In this document: positions 43,179-55,681 of the stretch, one piece after another
Numbering within the stretch: position 1 is the first letter of the stretch
Layout of the letters: every line of letters begins with the position of its first letter
Source: Lingula anatina
Taxonomy: Eukaryota > Brachiopoda > Lingulata > Lingulida > Lingulidae
Assembly: GCF_001039355.2 (NCBI RefSeq)
Contig: NW_019775783.1
Coordinates: 18,399-82,398, forward strand
Direction of reading: 5' to 3'
DNA: 64,000 nucleotides
Translations under genes and position numbers: made by a program
Notes under the pieces: generated by a model
What the model was told of the DNA's origin: nothing
What the model saw: only the letters and a program-made list of their open reading frames with translations
Database searches by the model: none

Positions 43179-43737
43179 ATGGAATTAACAAACGACACGA
43201 CTGTTTCTGTGAACCCTTTTGATGCATTTGCGTCCTGGGAATTCCTGAGACATATTCTGTCTGACGTATTACCGAAAACATGGATAATTTTAAGTGGAAT
43301 GGTCTATGTAATTGCTGAGGTATTGGTTTGGACATTTGCCAAGAGAAGTGTCTTTCTTGAATTCATGAAATGGATTTGCTATATAGGAGCAGCAAAAGCC
43401 CCAAAATTAAAATCGGTAACTGAAAATGACAAACTAAGAGCAGCTATTTTGAAGTGCGAGTTTTCTGAGCAACATTCATATCTGTCGCGCATTTTCCCGC
43501 TCATAAAGGAGGATGCTGTCGTTTACCTGACAAATCATAATTTAGAAAAAAGGGGTGATTGGAAGCTGCATAGAAATAATTACAACTGTCATCTATATTT
43601 TGACCATCTAGAGGAACTTCCAAGTATAAACGCTACAATCAGAGTCCGAGCAAAATATGGGAACATACTGTTTGGAAGCAGAGAAGAGGCACAGGTGTTT
43701 AGCCCACAGAGTAACGAGATAGAGCATAGCTTCATGT
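43179..43737 (+). CDS. Gene 2 exon 1: anchor and first FN3-like domain
   Basis: The start ATG sits in ATAATGG. Residues about 35-55 (WIILSGMVYVIAEVLVWTFA) form a hydrophobic segment with Lys-Arg right after it, which favours N-outside, C-inside topology. The roughly 35 residues before it are acidic. From about residue 75 the sequence looks like a beta-sandwich, ending ATIRVRAKYGNILFGSREEA and QVFSP, very like the F-G strands of class II cytokine-receptor FN3 modules. Donor TTCATGT|GTAAGT, phase 1. Confidence 0.75.
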
Positions 43738-46700
43738 GTAAGTTACATTTTATACATACGATGCCTTCAGTTTGGCATATTTAATGGGATGTCCCTTATA
43801 TCTGTTGTTGTACTCCTTATTTTTGATATGGCATAAAATTAAATACATACAATCTAAACCCAACAGCATGCTGCAGGTCAATCAAATGATTTGGTTTGAT
43901 TTGCAAACTTAAAAGCCGGTGTGAAGGGAATGCATGTATCCATGTTCCTACAGATGAGTGTCCTGCGAACACTACGTCCTGGGAATGTACTGTATACCAT
44001 GGGTCCTCCGTTCCTAGAAATGCATGTCCTGGAACAATTTTCTGGGACTAGAAACCCTCCTGACAACTGTTATTTGGTTTTCAAAGTCCCGTGCCCTAGT
44101 CGGACATATTTTCCCAAGTAAAGTAGGGATTGATGCCTCCATGCGTTGTTTTGTGTGTATATTGTTAGTGAAGAATATATAATTTATTACGTTTAGAATG
44201 AGATTATGTTATTTATATTTACATGTAGACAGACTTCATTCCGTTAGATTTATTTATCTAAAAAACGAATCCCTTAGTAACCCACCTAAATTAAATAAAC
44301 GAAAGAAAAGAAGAACCAAAAATCACAAAATTATATTCAGATTTTATCTCATTATCTGTGTATTTTTGTTTTATTCACTCGAGTCGTATCACTCTACAAA
44401 TAACATCAAATTTGCGACATTCACTGTGCCTTTTAGGCTATCCCTTTCCACACTACACAACACGTAGGCTTTGTGTATGGTTTGGCCTTGCACCACCTGT
44501 GGACCCAACCATAGATCTTGGTTCTTGTCACCTGTACAGTCTGATCTCCGCATGTTCTTTTTCAGCATTTGGTGCCCAGAGGGATTGTCTCCAATGAGAA
44601 GGACATACACTTAAAGCAATAATAACTCTTCCTTTGAGATTCAAAATTCCGCAAGAAATAAATTATTAACAACGCATGAAAATATATTATATTGTATTTT
44701 ACCACTAAAATGGCTGTTATTATAGTAAAATTAAATCAGGGGTTGAAAGTCTCCGACCTGCTAGCTGCATTGTCAATTTCTGGGACATCTTGTTTGGTAG
44801 TTTTGTCCTACTTATAATACAATGTATTTTCTCTATCTATAAATACAAAGTTTATAACTAATTTACGAACTCTGTTTTAAATGAAAAAATTGAAATATGA
44901 TATGCAAATGTATTATATGTATAGTCACCTTGAAATTTAGCTGTACAGTTATCCTTGAGATCTTTTTCATGCTTCTTGCCAGGGGGGAAATTTTCCTTCT
45001 CGAAACTATGTCAAAATGTCAGGTTTACCTTTGTTCTTGTTTTCATGATACATTCTATTATGCGTTGAAAGTGGAAAGCATCTGCTCTTCTTATATATAT
45101 AGTAGAGGCTTCACTGCTTGTCCAATCAAACTTAGCCACGGCCCCTCTTGATGACTTTTCTTTAGAATTATCCAATCAAAACTCACAGATTATCTTTTAA
45201 ATTATTTTTTCTCGCATAAAAATATTTAAATGAAAGCTAATTAGTTTCTTTCCTCAACATAATATCAATCATACCATAAAAATGCCTTAAAATTAAAAAA
45301 GACAAGACGCTAAAATATTAAAAGGTTTGCGGTTGCAATACTTTCCCCGCGTCTCCATCTTGGCTGTCTTGGCCCCAAATAGTAACATCCGGGTCTCAGC
45401 CGTAGTACTTCATTCATAGTAAACCGCGAGACTTAACGAGAAATTGTGCGGTCTGAAGCCGTACTGTGAGATGGTAGCTGAGTATTTAAGACGAGTCGTC
45501 TTAAATAAATTAGTTGAACTTAAAAACAGTTTTAGCTAGCTTCTTTTGTGAACGGTTTTAGATAGGATATACCTTGGCCATTATGGGAAAACTGGTGAGG
45601 TTTCCAGGAAAATTCATTTTCTTGCTATATTCAGGGACGGATCCAGAGATATTTTCTGACAGTCTTCCAAATTATCTTTATTGATCCATCTGCCATTTTT
45701 GACCGTCTTCCAACAGAAAAAAAAATTAGATACCCATCAATGTAAAATTTGAAAATCTGACCGTATTCCAGAAGACCCAGAAGACGGCCTAAATCCGCCC
45801 CTGATATTAAGGATTTAACGCACTGAGACTGTCTTTTAATCATCTTAATGTGGAGAACACGACGGAGAAGTAAAGTGCTACCCTGGTTACTTGTACGGAC
45901 ATTTATTATGTAGGACTTGCGTTTCTGTGTATACGTGAAAGAAAATTATGTCCGATAGGAATATATACCCTGGCTTCTTATAATTACAGATGGAGACTTA
46001 TTTCCGTGTAGGACAGTACATCCCAGGGAACGTTTGTCCTCAGGACATGACATGATTCCTTTCACACCGGTAATGGCAAAACGGATAAATACATTAAAAT
46101 AACGCCCTGTTCTTATTTGCTGTTTTAAGAAATAAAACAAACCTTTCCAAAATATCTATCAAATAAAGGAATTAAGGGCAATGTCCAGCAGTTGACGTTG
46201 CAGCGCCATCTTGGGGAGGAATATACCGTTTTTGGTTTGGGGATTTTTCTATAAAACAAAGGCAGCTATCAAAATGATTTAATCATCTTGAAGCTGGGTG
46301 AAAGCACTAAAATAGATTACCACGAAATTATCAAAAACGACTTCTTTCCGATTTTGTATCGTCTTTTCCGTTAAATAACTCATATTTCACTTCAAAAGTT
46401 GATGATTTTAAAACTTACAATTTCCTGAAAAATCTATGATGTCGCCCTAGTCCTCATCCTTTTTAGTAGGTGGTACCATATTTGTTCTGCAGACTTGTTG
46501 GTGTTCGGATCAACTAGCTTGAATACACCCATAGAAACGCCTTTATACCATACCGCCCATACACGTGCCAATGAATTGTGTCTAATTGTGAACTCTGAGC
46601 TTGAATTACTTTTTATTCTTACTATGTTCTTTGAAATTTAATTAAAGGTTTATTTGAACCTCATTCCATTTTAATACTACATCTTTATATTTTATATATC

Positions 46701-48162
46701 TATTCAGTATATGTTTTATATATTGGAAAGAAACGCCTGCTTAATGGAAAGGTAACAAGGAAAAATAATACTCATTTAGGAAACTATTGTCTCTATTTAG
46801 TTCGTTTTTATGGTGTCTAATGTTCGCGATGTCGCCAAAGCGTGCTTAAGGTTAATGTCTTCAAGAACAGAGGTCAAAGGAAACAAGGAACAAAGAAAAA
46901 ATTGTGTAACATGGAAAAAAATTAATACTCATTTTTAAGGTGTCTAATTTTCTTATAAATTTCTGATCAGCGACCTGTCTTTGTGTCTTTTATGTTTTAA
47001 AAACCGTGACAGTAATGTCATTAACTAAGTGATTTCCGCGAGTTGAAGTGTTGTCCCATTGACACGAAGAGGTTTTGGTTTCCTTTATACAGTCTCCCAA
47101 TCTAAAAGACCTTTGGTAAAAAACAGCAGCTTTAGTGTCACAGGCACATTAATTTCTGGCCTGTTTCTCGGACATTGGTATATTTTTTTCTTTTTATGCT
47201 TTGAAATTCAAAGAAGTGTAATAGTGGGACTAGGACAGACACAACCAAAGTTTGTGCTAAATTACTATGATCATATGGAATTTCATGGCAGCTTGATATT
47301 TAACCATCTTTAAACTCGTCACAATATTAAAAAAAGATAAATCATTGGACAGAGATCGTGGTTCGATGCGATTTAGTTGTTGTTGCCATGTACTTTCTGG
47401 TTTTAACAAGGCCCTTTAAAGACTCTAAAAATCGTTATCATTTGCAGCCCTTACCATGAAACACCAAACAATAATAATTAAATATGGGCATATCAGATTG
47501 CATACATGCAAAAATTGCACATGACAACGATTTATAGCCTCGCAGGATTTTCCCTCCCTTTTTTAAAGTAGAAATGCCAACCAATACATAATAATGACAT
47601 TGTCTTACAATTGCTTATATTAAACAATCGGTATGAGTCAAACTTCTTCGTTGTAAACGGCAATTGCCCCCTGACTGTTTTTAGTAGAATACAACGTGAT
47701 TCTAATATGCAGGGAGTCGTTTTAGTCAATATATATCACATATTGCATTGTGACCTGGTATCTCACATGATGAAATTTTGACATACCTTCCATTATTTTG
47801 ACTTTCACAGGTAAGATACAGAAACCTGAGGTTGAGGTTTTAAAAGATCACTTACGTAGAATAATTTATTGGACGATTCCTAAAGAAGTGAAGGAACTCG
47901 TATTCATAAGGGTGACAAGGATCATTTATGAAAGCAATGGGAGACAGAAGAAGGAAGTGATACATGAAAGAAAGCCCAACACGAAAGGAGATCCTTCCTT
48001 CACAGACTCAGATCGGATTTCGCCAGGCGATGTCGTATCGTACATAGTAGGGTTATATCGTGATAAAGATTATAAGGAACTGCTGGAAGAAACAAAAACA
48101 GGTAGAATATTAATTAAGGCACATTGCCATTCACTTTTTTGTATAAATATGGTAGATTTTTA

Positions 48163-48227
<65 letters not shown>

Positions 48228-48763
48228 ACAGGCCTGGCCCCGTATGCATAAAACATCTTAAGTGTATTTTTTTAAGAATTTCCCTAAGAATTTCCTTAAG
48301 TGATCATCCTTAACATAAGTGGTATGCATAAAGCATCTAAAGATGAGAATTTCCCCAAATATCTCCTTAACTTTAAGGTACCTCATTGGGTCTCTTAAGT
48401 GGAAATTTTGTCCTTAGATTCAGTGACTGTACAACACAGTGATTCAGTGACTGTGGCATTCATTTGTGCTAGTCAAAGCTGTGCAGCAACATTATTTCTC
48501 TATGGCTCTTATTCCCAGCGGGCAAAATATGTTGTTTTAACATTGAAACAACGTTGAACCATAATGTTGATAAGACGTTGGATAAACATTGGATTTGAAA
48601 GTTGACTCAACCTCAGATAACAACGTTGTATCAACGTCAGATAACAACATTATATCAACCCCAGTTGTTAGGCAACATTCTTGCATGCAAAGACATTGAA
48701 ATGACCTGAGGGTAGGGGGTATAAAAGTATATGGCCTTTAAGTTAAAATTTCCAAGGCTTAGA

Positions 48764-48822
<59 letters not shown>

Positions 48823-51800
48823 CAAAGTCACAGTCACCTCAACCTGTCTATGTATAACAGGTTACCAAGAACTGTTAACATTATTAATTCACTCCATGAC
48901 ATTTACAGCAACTTATTCATCCTAGTGTTAGCTGACCTTGCAAGGAATTCAGTTTATTGGAATGTATTTCTGAATAACAAGTTAAGAAAATTCACTAGTT
49001 CACTAAAGACACAAAACAACTGTCACTTTTACTTTTAACACTTTTTTGATTATTTTAATAAAGTTAGTTACATTATAAATAAACAAAGTATCACGTTTTC
49101 AACAATTAATATTTTAAAATATAATCCATGTCTGCAAGGTTGTGTCAATGACCAAAATACAACGTTGAATCAACGTCACATTAAGACGGTGTTTCGACAT
49201 GGCTGGATCAACGTTGATTTTACGTTGAATTTAGGTAGATCAACGGCAATTCAATGTATCAACCCGTTTTCAACGTTGATCCAACGCACTTATGCCTGCT
49301 GGGTTATTGCTGTTTATCGTGAAGAAGTGGATGAACTGGAAAAGGCAGTCGCAAGACCAAGAATATTTCAGGACCGCGAAAATCCTTTGGATTTTTACCC
49401 AGATCATGAGATTTACCAGCGATTTCGTTTTGATAGAGCGGGGATACTTTTCATTACGGATCTTCTGGCAGTTACATTTGTAATTTGTCGTTCTGTTAAG
49501 GGATATCTAAAGTGAAAAATTTTGAGTGGGCACTTTTTATGTCATGTTGCTTATGAAATCCCCAAAAACCACCTGATAACACGGAATCTCACGCATCATT
49601 GTGGGGTCAATAGTGAAATTAATGATTAAAATTAATATTATGAATTACATGTCACAATTTTTCATCACAGATAACACTTAAAATATGTAAGTCGATGACA
49701 TGTAAATGGCCATAGTCATGAAATAAGTACATGCTGGGCTTATTTCTTTTTTAGGGCCCATGAAAAAATGTTACTTTATCATCCCCGGCCGCATTACTTT
49801 TTCTGCTCACATAAAAAAAAAATTATAATGTAAATTTTCCCCATCAAATGTGCACCTCATGCACAAAAACACTCTCCCTGTACTAGGAGTGCCTCTCACT
49901 GCAATTTATGTTACTACTACATGTAGCTTTGCTCATGGCACGTTCCATGTTTTAGTGTATGTAATGACGGTCCGGAGGGCATCGTTGGTTAAATTCAATG
50001 TGTTTTTGTATGAGCAAAAAATACGCCCTACTGAATCACTTCTTGTAGGTGACAATGATGGTAAACTAATATTTTTTATGGGGCCTTTTTACAGAATTAT
50101 CGCCGATAGGGGAGATGGGTGCACATGTATCAGCCAATAGAGATAAAACCTTTTTAAAAAAATGTAATTATGTCACTGGATTATTATTATTAGTGTTGGG
50201 TCTGGGGATTGGATGACATGCCTCTTTTTCTGTCAAAGTATGAAGAATACTAGGCCTACACAAGAAGTGACAACTTCTTGGCCTACACAATTGATACCTC
50301 AACTCTTCTAATAATAACTGATAGGCCTATCATATCCAAATGGATTCCCCAGGAATTCCCCAGTGTGAGCTATTGTAACAGGTAATTCTATTGGTCAATG
50401 CACAGGCTAAACATAGCTCAACACATAAGAGAAATCCTACAGAGTTGAGTAAATTCCTATTATTTGAGAAAATTCTTGGCTTAGGGAATTCTTAAGGTAC
50501 TTTGTGCATACCACTTAAGGGGTTTCCTCAGCTAAGAATTTTCTTATGAAGTTAAGGAGAATTTTTCACTTAAGATAAGGATTTTTTGTGCATACGGGGC
50601 CAGGTCCTAATCTAGTCCACTTCCAATTAGGACATGGCCCAGACCACATCCCAATTGGGTCTTTGTATTGTTACTGTATAATAAGCGAGTTAATTCGCCA
50701 AGTAATTTACCGGTGAGCTGCCAGGCATGTGTAATTAAATAGGGGTTGTCATATTGAGCTCATATTGTCATACTAAATATTGAGCTCAGCTTTTTCTTTC
50801 TGTATACTGTCATAATCATTGGGTGTCGTTTTATTTTTAAAAATCGTGAAAAATTATCAAATGATTACTGCTTTTTGATGCTATTTTATAACTGGCTACT
50901 CTTTGTGCAACTACAATATTTTTAATAGGGAACAAAGCTAAAGTCCACGCTGATATTTATCCTGAAACAGAATCCAGCAATGGAACTAAACCAATAGTCA
51001 CGGGTGCTCTTAATAACCAGGCAAACAATTACCCCAGGAGGTTCAGGCCTATAAACAGTACCGAAAGATCGGTTCAAGGGTTCAGAGACTGTCAGATTGT
51101 GATGGAAGTGATCTGCCAATCCTACGAGGCTTTTACAGAGTTACGAGAAATGTGCTCAGATGGGAGAGTATCAGAGATTCTTACAAACATCGTAGCGTCT
51201 GATGACTCTTTGAAATCAATTAACGTACCTGATTTGAAACTTCACGCCTATATGAAGTACAGTTCCTACCTAAGCACCCGTAAGAACTTTGCCTTATCAG
51301 GTAATCATAACATTATATTCAAAACTTTAATTGTGTTCATGTCTAAGTATGTGTATGTGGTCCGTGGGGGTGGGGGTTAGGGTGTGGCCGGCCGATGTCT
51401 GCAGTAGCTAAAGTACCACGTCTTTGGTAGGGCCCTTGACAACATGTAAGAAAATACTACTGGGTGTTATATGTACTTTGTTTGGCACCCATGTATAGTT
51501 TAATATGGTTCATGGTTCATGGAGTATTTAGGTTGTATTGAAAATGTAGATTAGTAAATGGATTTTATTTATCGCAATATATTTTGCTGTTTAGCCTGTG
51601 GAAGCATGCCTCAGCTGGAAGTTAAACGACATACAATTGTTGCGGGTACAGTGGTTGAGTGGAATTTTGCAACCCAAGCTCCATATTTGCAATGGGGTCA
51701 CTTACATTGCAAGGTTCAGCGATGCATGACTGATGAACTTGTAAGGGACAAATGGATCGATATTGTGTTTTACGAACCGGATGAAATGGATGACAGTGAC

Positions 51801-51961
51801 ACCCAAATATATTTTGATCATAGTCGAAGTCAATGCTGCTCCTACAGGATTGGAGTTTCATTTGACGGAAAAATGTGGGATTTCAGCAATTTCACAGGTG
51901 ACGTATGAGGATTATGTAATTTATTTTATTTTGTGTGGACTGACACTTTGATGGTGGAAAT

Positions 51962-51995
<34 letters not shown>

Positions 51996-53520
51996 GTTAG
52001 CACAATATTACAAAGCGGCAACTATGATAAGATACATTTGTTAAAAATATAGGTTTTATAGTGCACGTAATGCAACGATAGGAAAGAGGTACACATGTTT
52101 CCTTGTCTTCCAGGTGAAGAAGTGGAGGTTCAAGTCAGTATGTCGGGTTCAGAAGCCAATGTCGACTACTTGAAACCTGTGCTGAAGGACATAATCGACA
52201 TATCCAGATTAGAAAAACGGAACCTCTGCGGCAGAGGTGACAACATATCTACTGCCATTGACTGCCTTCAGGATGGTACACGATATGTTGAAGATGTTCG
52301 CATTGAAAACAGCGACATTATCCTCACAGTCGTTTGTGCATCAGAGAAGTTGGAGAAAGAAGTTTTAGATCTCTGTTGCAGAGGGATCGTAGCCAATGAA
52401 CTATGTAGCGCGTTGGAGCGTGAAGAAGATATCAACTTGCCCGTGGGGGTCACTTTCGGACGCGGGGAAGATATCAAATTAACCGTGGAGGCTGTGAAGA
52501 AACCACGTCAAGCACCAGGTAAGAACCATTTGGTTACAGAATGTACACAAATAATCACCAGAAACATTTACATGACACATGTTGCATTTTATCCTTCAAC
52601 AAGTTAAAGTTAAAAGGAAATCTTTAAGTCGATGATTTCAAAGTATGCATGTCTAAATTTTTTCTCTCCTCTCTGATACATATGCGAGCAGCTTCAATAA
52701 GTAATCTATTACAATTAATTTCTTTTGCAGAATTCATTCGTCATGTGATTATTAAGGCTATACATGCCCTTCGCCTACATGAGGCACTTGATTTGGAGAC
52801 CAGTGTTCCAAAGAAAATCGGCAAAATTGAAAGAGGTAAGGCCTATTCTGAATTAGATTAATTGCTTATTTTTTATTATACAGCTGGTCTAAGTAAGTTA
52901 TTGACAATATGTGACATATACAACAACATAAATTGGTGCCGGTTTTAATACAAAACTCAGGCTTAAATAAATAACATGTTAAAACCTGCCCAACTATCCC
53001 AATGGGAATTGGAAAAATAGATGACAGTGCCACGCAAAGCAATTTTGATCGAAATCGAAATCTTCACTACTTTTATGTGCACAAGATTGGAGCTTCCTTC
53101 AAAAAAACCATGGGGTTTCGGCAATTCAACAGGTGACGCATGAGTGTTTTATTTCCCATTGTTTGGGCACAAACTTTGAATCCAACATCAATAGTGTAAA
53201 TGAAAGAAAAAAAAGAAAGAAAAAAGAAAGAAAGAAAAAGAAAAGAAAGCAAAGAGAAAGGGAAAACGAGAATACACAATAACAATCAGAACTACGAGAT
53301 AAGATGCGTTTGTAAAATCAAATTTTGCAACGCAACTCAGCCATAGGAAAGAAGTACACGTGCTTTTGTTTGTCTTTCAGATGAAGATATGGTCGAGACC
53401 AGCATGTCGAGAGTAAAATCCGATGTCGACTACCCGAAATCAGCGTTAAACGATAGAGCTAGAGCAGAAAGAGAGATATTCAACCGTAGTGGTGATAAAT
53501 ATACCTAGCTCAATTGAATG

Positions 53521-53564
<44 letters not shown>

Positions 53565-53820
53565 ATTTGTGTGTGTTAAGGCTAGTCCATATGTTTGTTT
53601 TTTTAATAAACTGATACATTTTTAAAAACGCTCTTTGCAACGATTCACAATCATGGGAAAGATGTACACGTGCTTTTTGTCTTTCAGATGAAAAAATGAA
53701 GGTTGAGGCCACCATATCGACATCAAAACCCCGTGGCTCCGTCCCAAAACCAGAGTTGGGATACACAAGTGAAAAATCCAGACTAAAAAGAGGTGACGAC
53801 ATATCTAGCGTCAAACTGCC

Positions 53821-53860
<40 letters not shown>

Positions 53861-54126
53861 TTGCTGTAACATTTTAATTTGGTCCACATCTTTGTTTTTT
53901 AATAAATAAGACATTAGTAAAAAGTTACTTTGCAGCGCAACACAACCATGGGAAAGAAGCACATGTACTTTTTTGTCTTCCACATGACGAAGTTTTGAAC
54001 CAGGACAGGATGTTGCTTTTAAAATACCATTTCGACTTCGAATCAGCGTTAACTTAGTGACATAGCCAGAGAAGAAAGAAAGAGCTTCAACCTAAGAAGT
54101 GACAACATATCTGGCGCCATTGGCTA

Positions 54127-54162
<36 letters not shown>

Positions 54163-54444
54163 ATGTGTGAGTGTGTATGTGTATTTGTGTGCTAGGACAT
54201 TGCAATCTCGTCCATATAATAGTTGTTTTAAATAATAAGATACATTTCTAAAAAGGGTACTTTGCAGCGCAACACAGCCATAGAAAAGATGTACACATTT
54301 TTGTGTGCGCGTGTGTGTTTCAGATGAAGAAATGGAGGCCGAGGCCACCATATCAAGGTTAATATCCTCAAACTAGCGTTAAGCGGCAATAACAGAGCTC
54401 CACAGACTGAGAAGTGAGAAACACATAGAGTCATTGACTGCCTT

Positions 54445-54483
<39 letters not shown>

Positions 54484-55642
54484 ATGACATTGTAATCTAG
54501 TTCATGTGTTTGTGTTTAAAGAAATAAGATACATTCGAAAATGTACTTTGCAGCACAACACGACCACATGCATTTTTCTCCTCCAGATTTCGATGATATG
54601 GTCCTGGGCAGGAGGTCGAGAGTAAAATCAGATGTCCACTTCCTGTAATCACTGTTAAGCGTCAGTACCAGAGCAGAAAGAGAGATATTCAACCTTAGAC
54701 GTGATAAATATACCTAGCGCAATTGAATGCCGTGTGTGTGTTTGTGTGTGTGTGAGAATTTGTGCGTCAAAACATTTAAATCTAGTCCATATGTTTGTTT
54801 TTTAAATAAAATGATACCTTTTTAAAAACGCTCTTTGCAACGATTCACAATCGTGGGAAAGATGTACACGTGCTTTTTGTCTTTCAGATGAAAAAATGAA
54901 GGTTGAGGCCACCATATCGACATCAAAACCCCGTGGCTCTGTCCCGAAACCAGCGTTAGGATACACAAGTGAAAAATCCGGACTAAAAAGAGGTGACGAC
55001 ATATCTAGCGTCAAACTGCCGTGTGTGTGTGTGAGTGTGTGTGTGTGTGTGTGCTATGACATTGTAATCTAGTTCATGTGTTTGTGTTTAAAGAAATACG
55101 ATACATTTGTAAAATGTACTTTGCAGCGCAACACGACCGCATGCATTTTTGTCCTCCAGATTTCGATGATATGGTCCTGGGCAGAGGGTCGAGAGTAAAA
55201 TCCGATGTCCACTTCCTGGAATCACCGTTAAGCGTCAGAGCCAGAGTAGAAACAGAGATACTCTACATTAGAGGTGATAAATATACCTAGCGCAATTGAA
55301 TGTCGTGTGTGTGTGGGTGTTTGTGTGTGTGTGAGAATTTGTGTGTTAAGACATTTAAATCTAGTCCATATGTTTTTTTTAAATAAATGATACAATTTTA
55401 AAAACGCTCTTTGCAACGCTTTACAATCATGGGAAAGGTGTACACGTGCTTTTTGTCTTCTAGATGAAAATATGAAGGTTGAGGCCACCAAATCGACATC
55501 GAAACCCCGTGGCTCCGTCCCGAAACCAGCGTTAGGATACAAAAGTGAAAAATCCAGACTAAAAAGAGGTGACGACATATCTAGCGTCAAACTGCCGTGT
55601 GTGTGTGTGTTTGCGTGTGTGTGTGTGTGTGTGTTTGCGTGC

Positions 55643-55681
<39 letters not shown>

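Larger units (their letters stand above)
43738..47810 (+). other. Gene 2 intron 1
   Basis: 4.1 kb without a convincing exon. It contains a truncated MITE (44611-44740), a complete MITE (45631-45804) and two weakly related segments (43905-44060 and 45945-46075) that share GGAATG and CCGGTGTGAA/TTCACACCGG phrases in opposite orientation. There are no protein-like open frames. Confidence 0.65.
48233..50604. mobile_element. Harbinger-type DNA transposon, 2.4 kb, degraded
   Basis: The termini CCTGGCCCCGTATGCAT and ATGCACAAAAAATCC/CATACGGGGCCAGG are inverted, and TTAAG/CTTAA-rich subterminal repeats continue for 100-150 bases on both sides (AAGAATTTCC and AAAATTCTT phrases). It contains the remnant of a HARBI1-like nuclease start (48502 and 49309-49516) and is itself interrupted by an element at 48514-49303. 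I could not establish the target duplication. It sits in intron 2 of gene 2. Confidence 0.75.

Noticed and set aside
43921-44121. Open frames around 43878-44121
   Set aside because: They sit in intron 1 of gene 2 in a segment with transposon-like inverted phrases; no domain pattern or splice support.
49850-50140. 96-codon frame within the Harbinger-type element
   Set aside because: I looked for the Myb/SANT-like second Harbinger protein here; the pattern does not fit.
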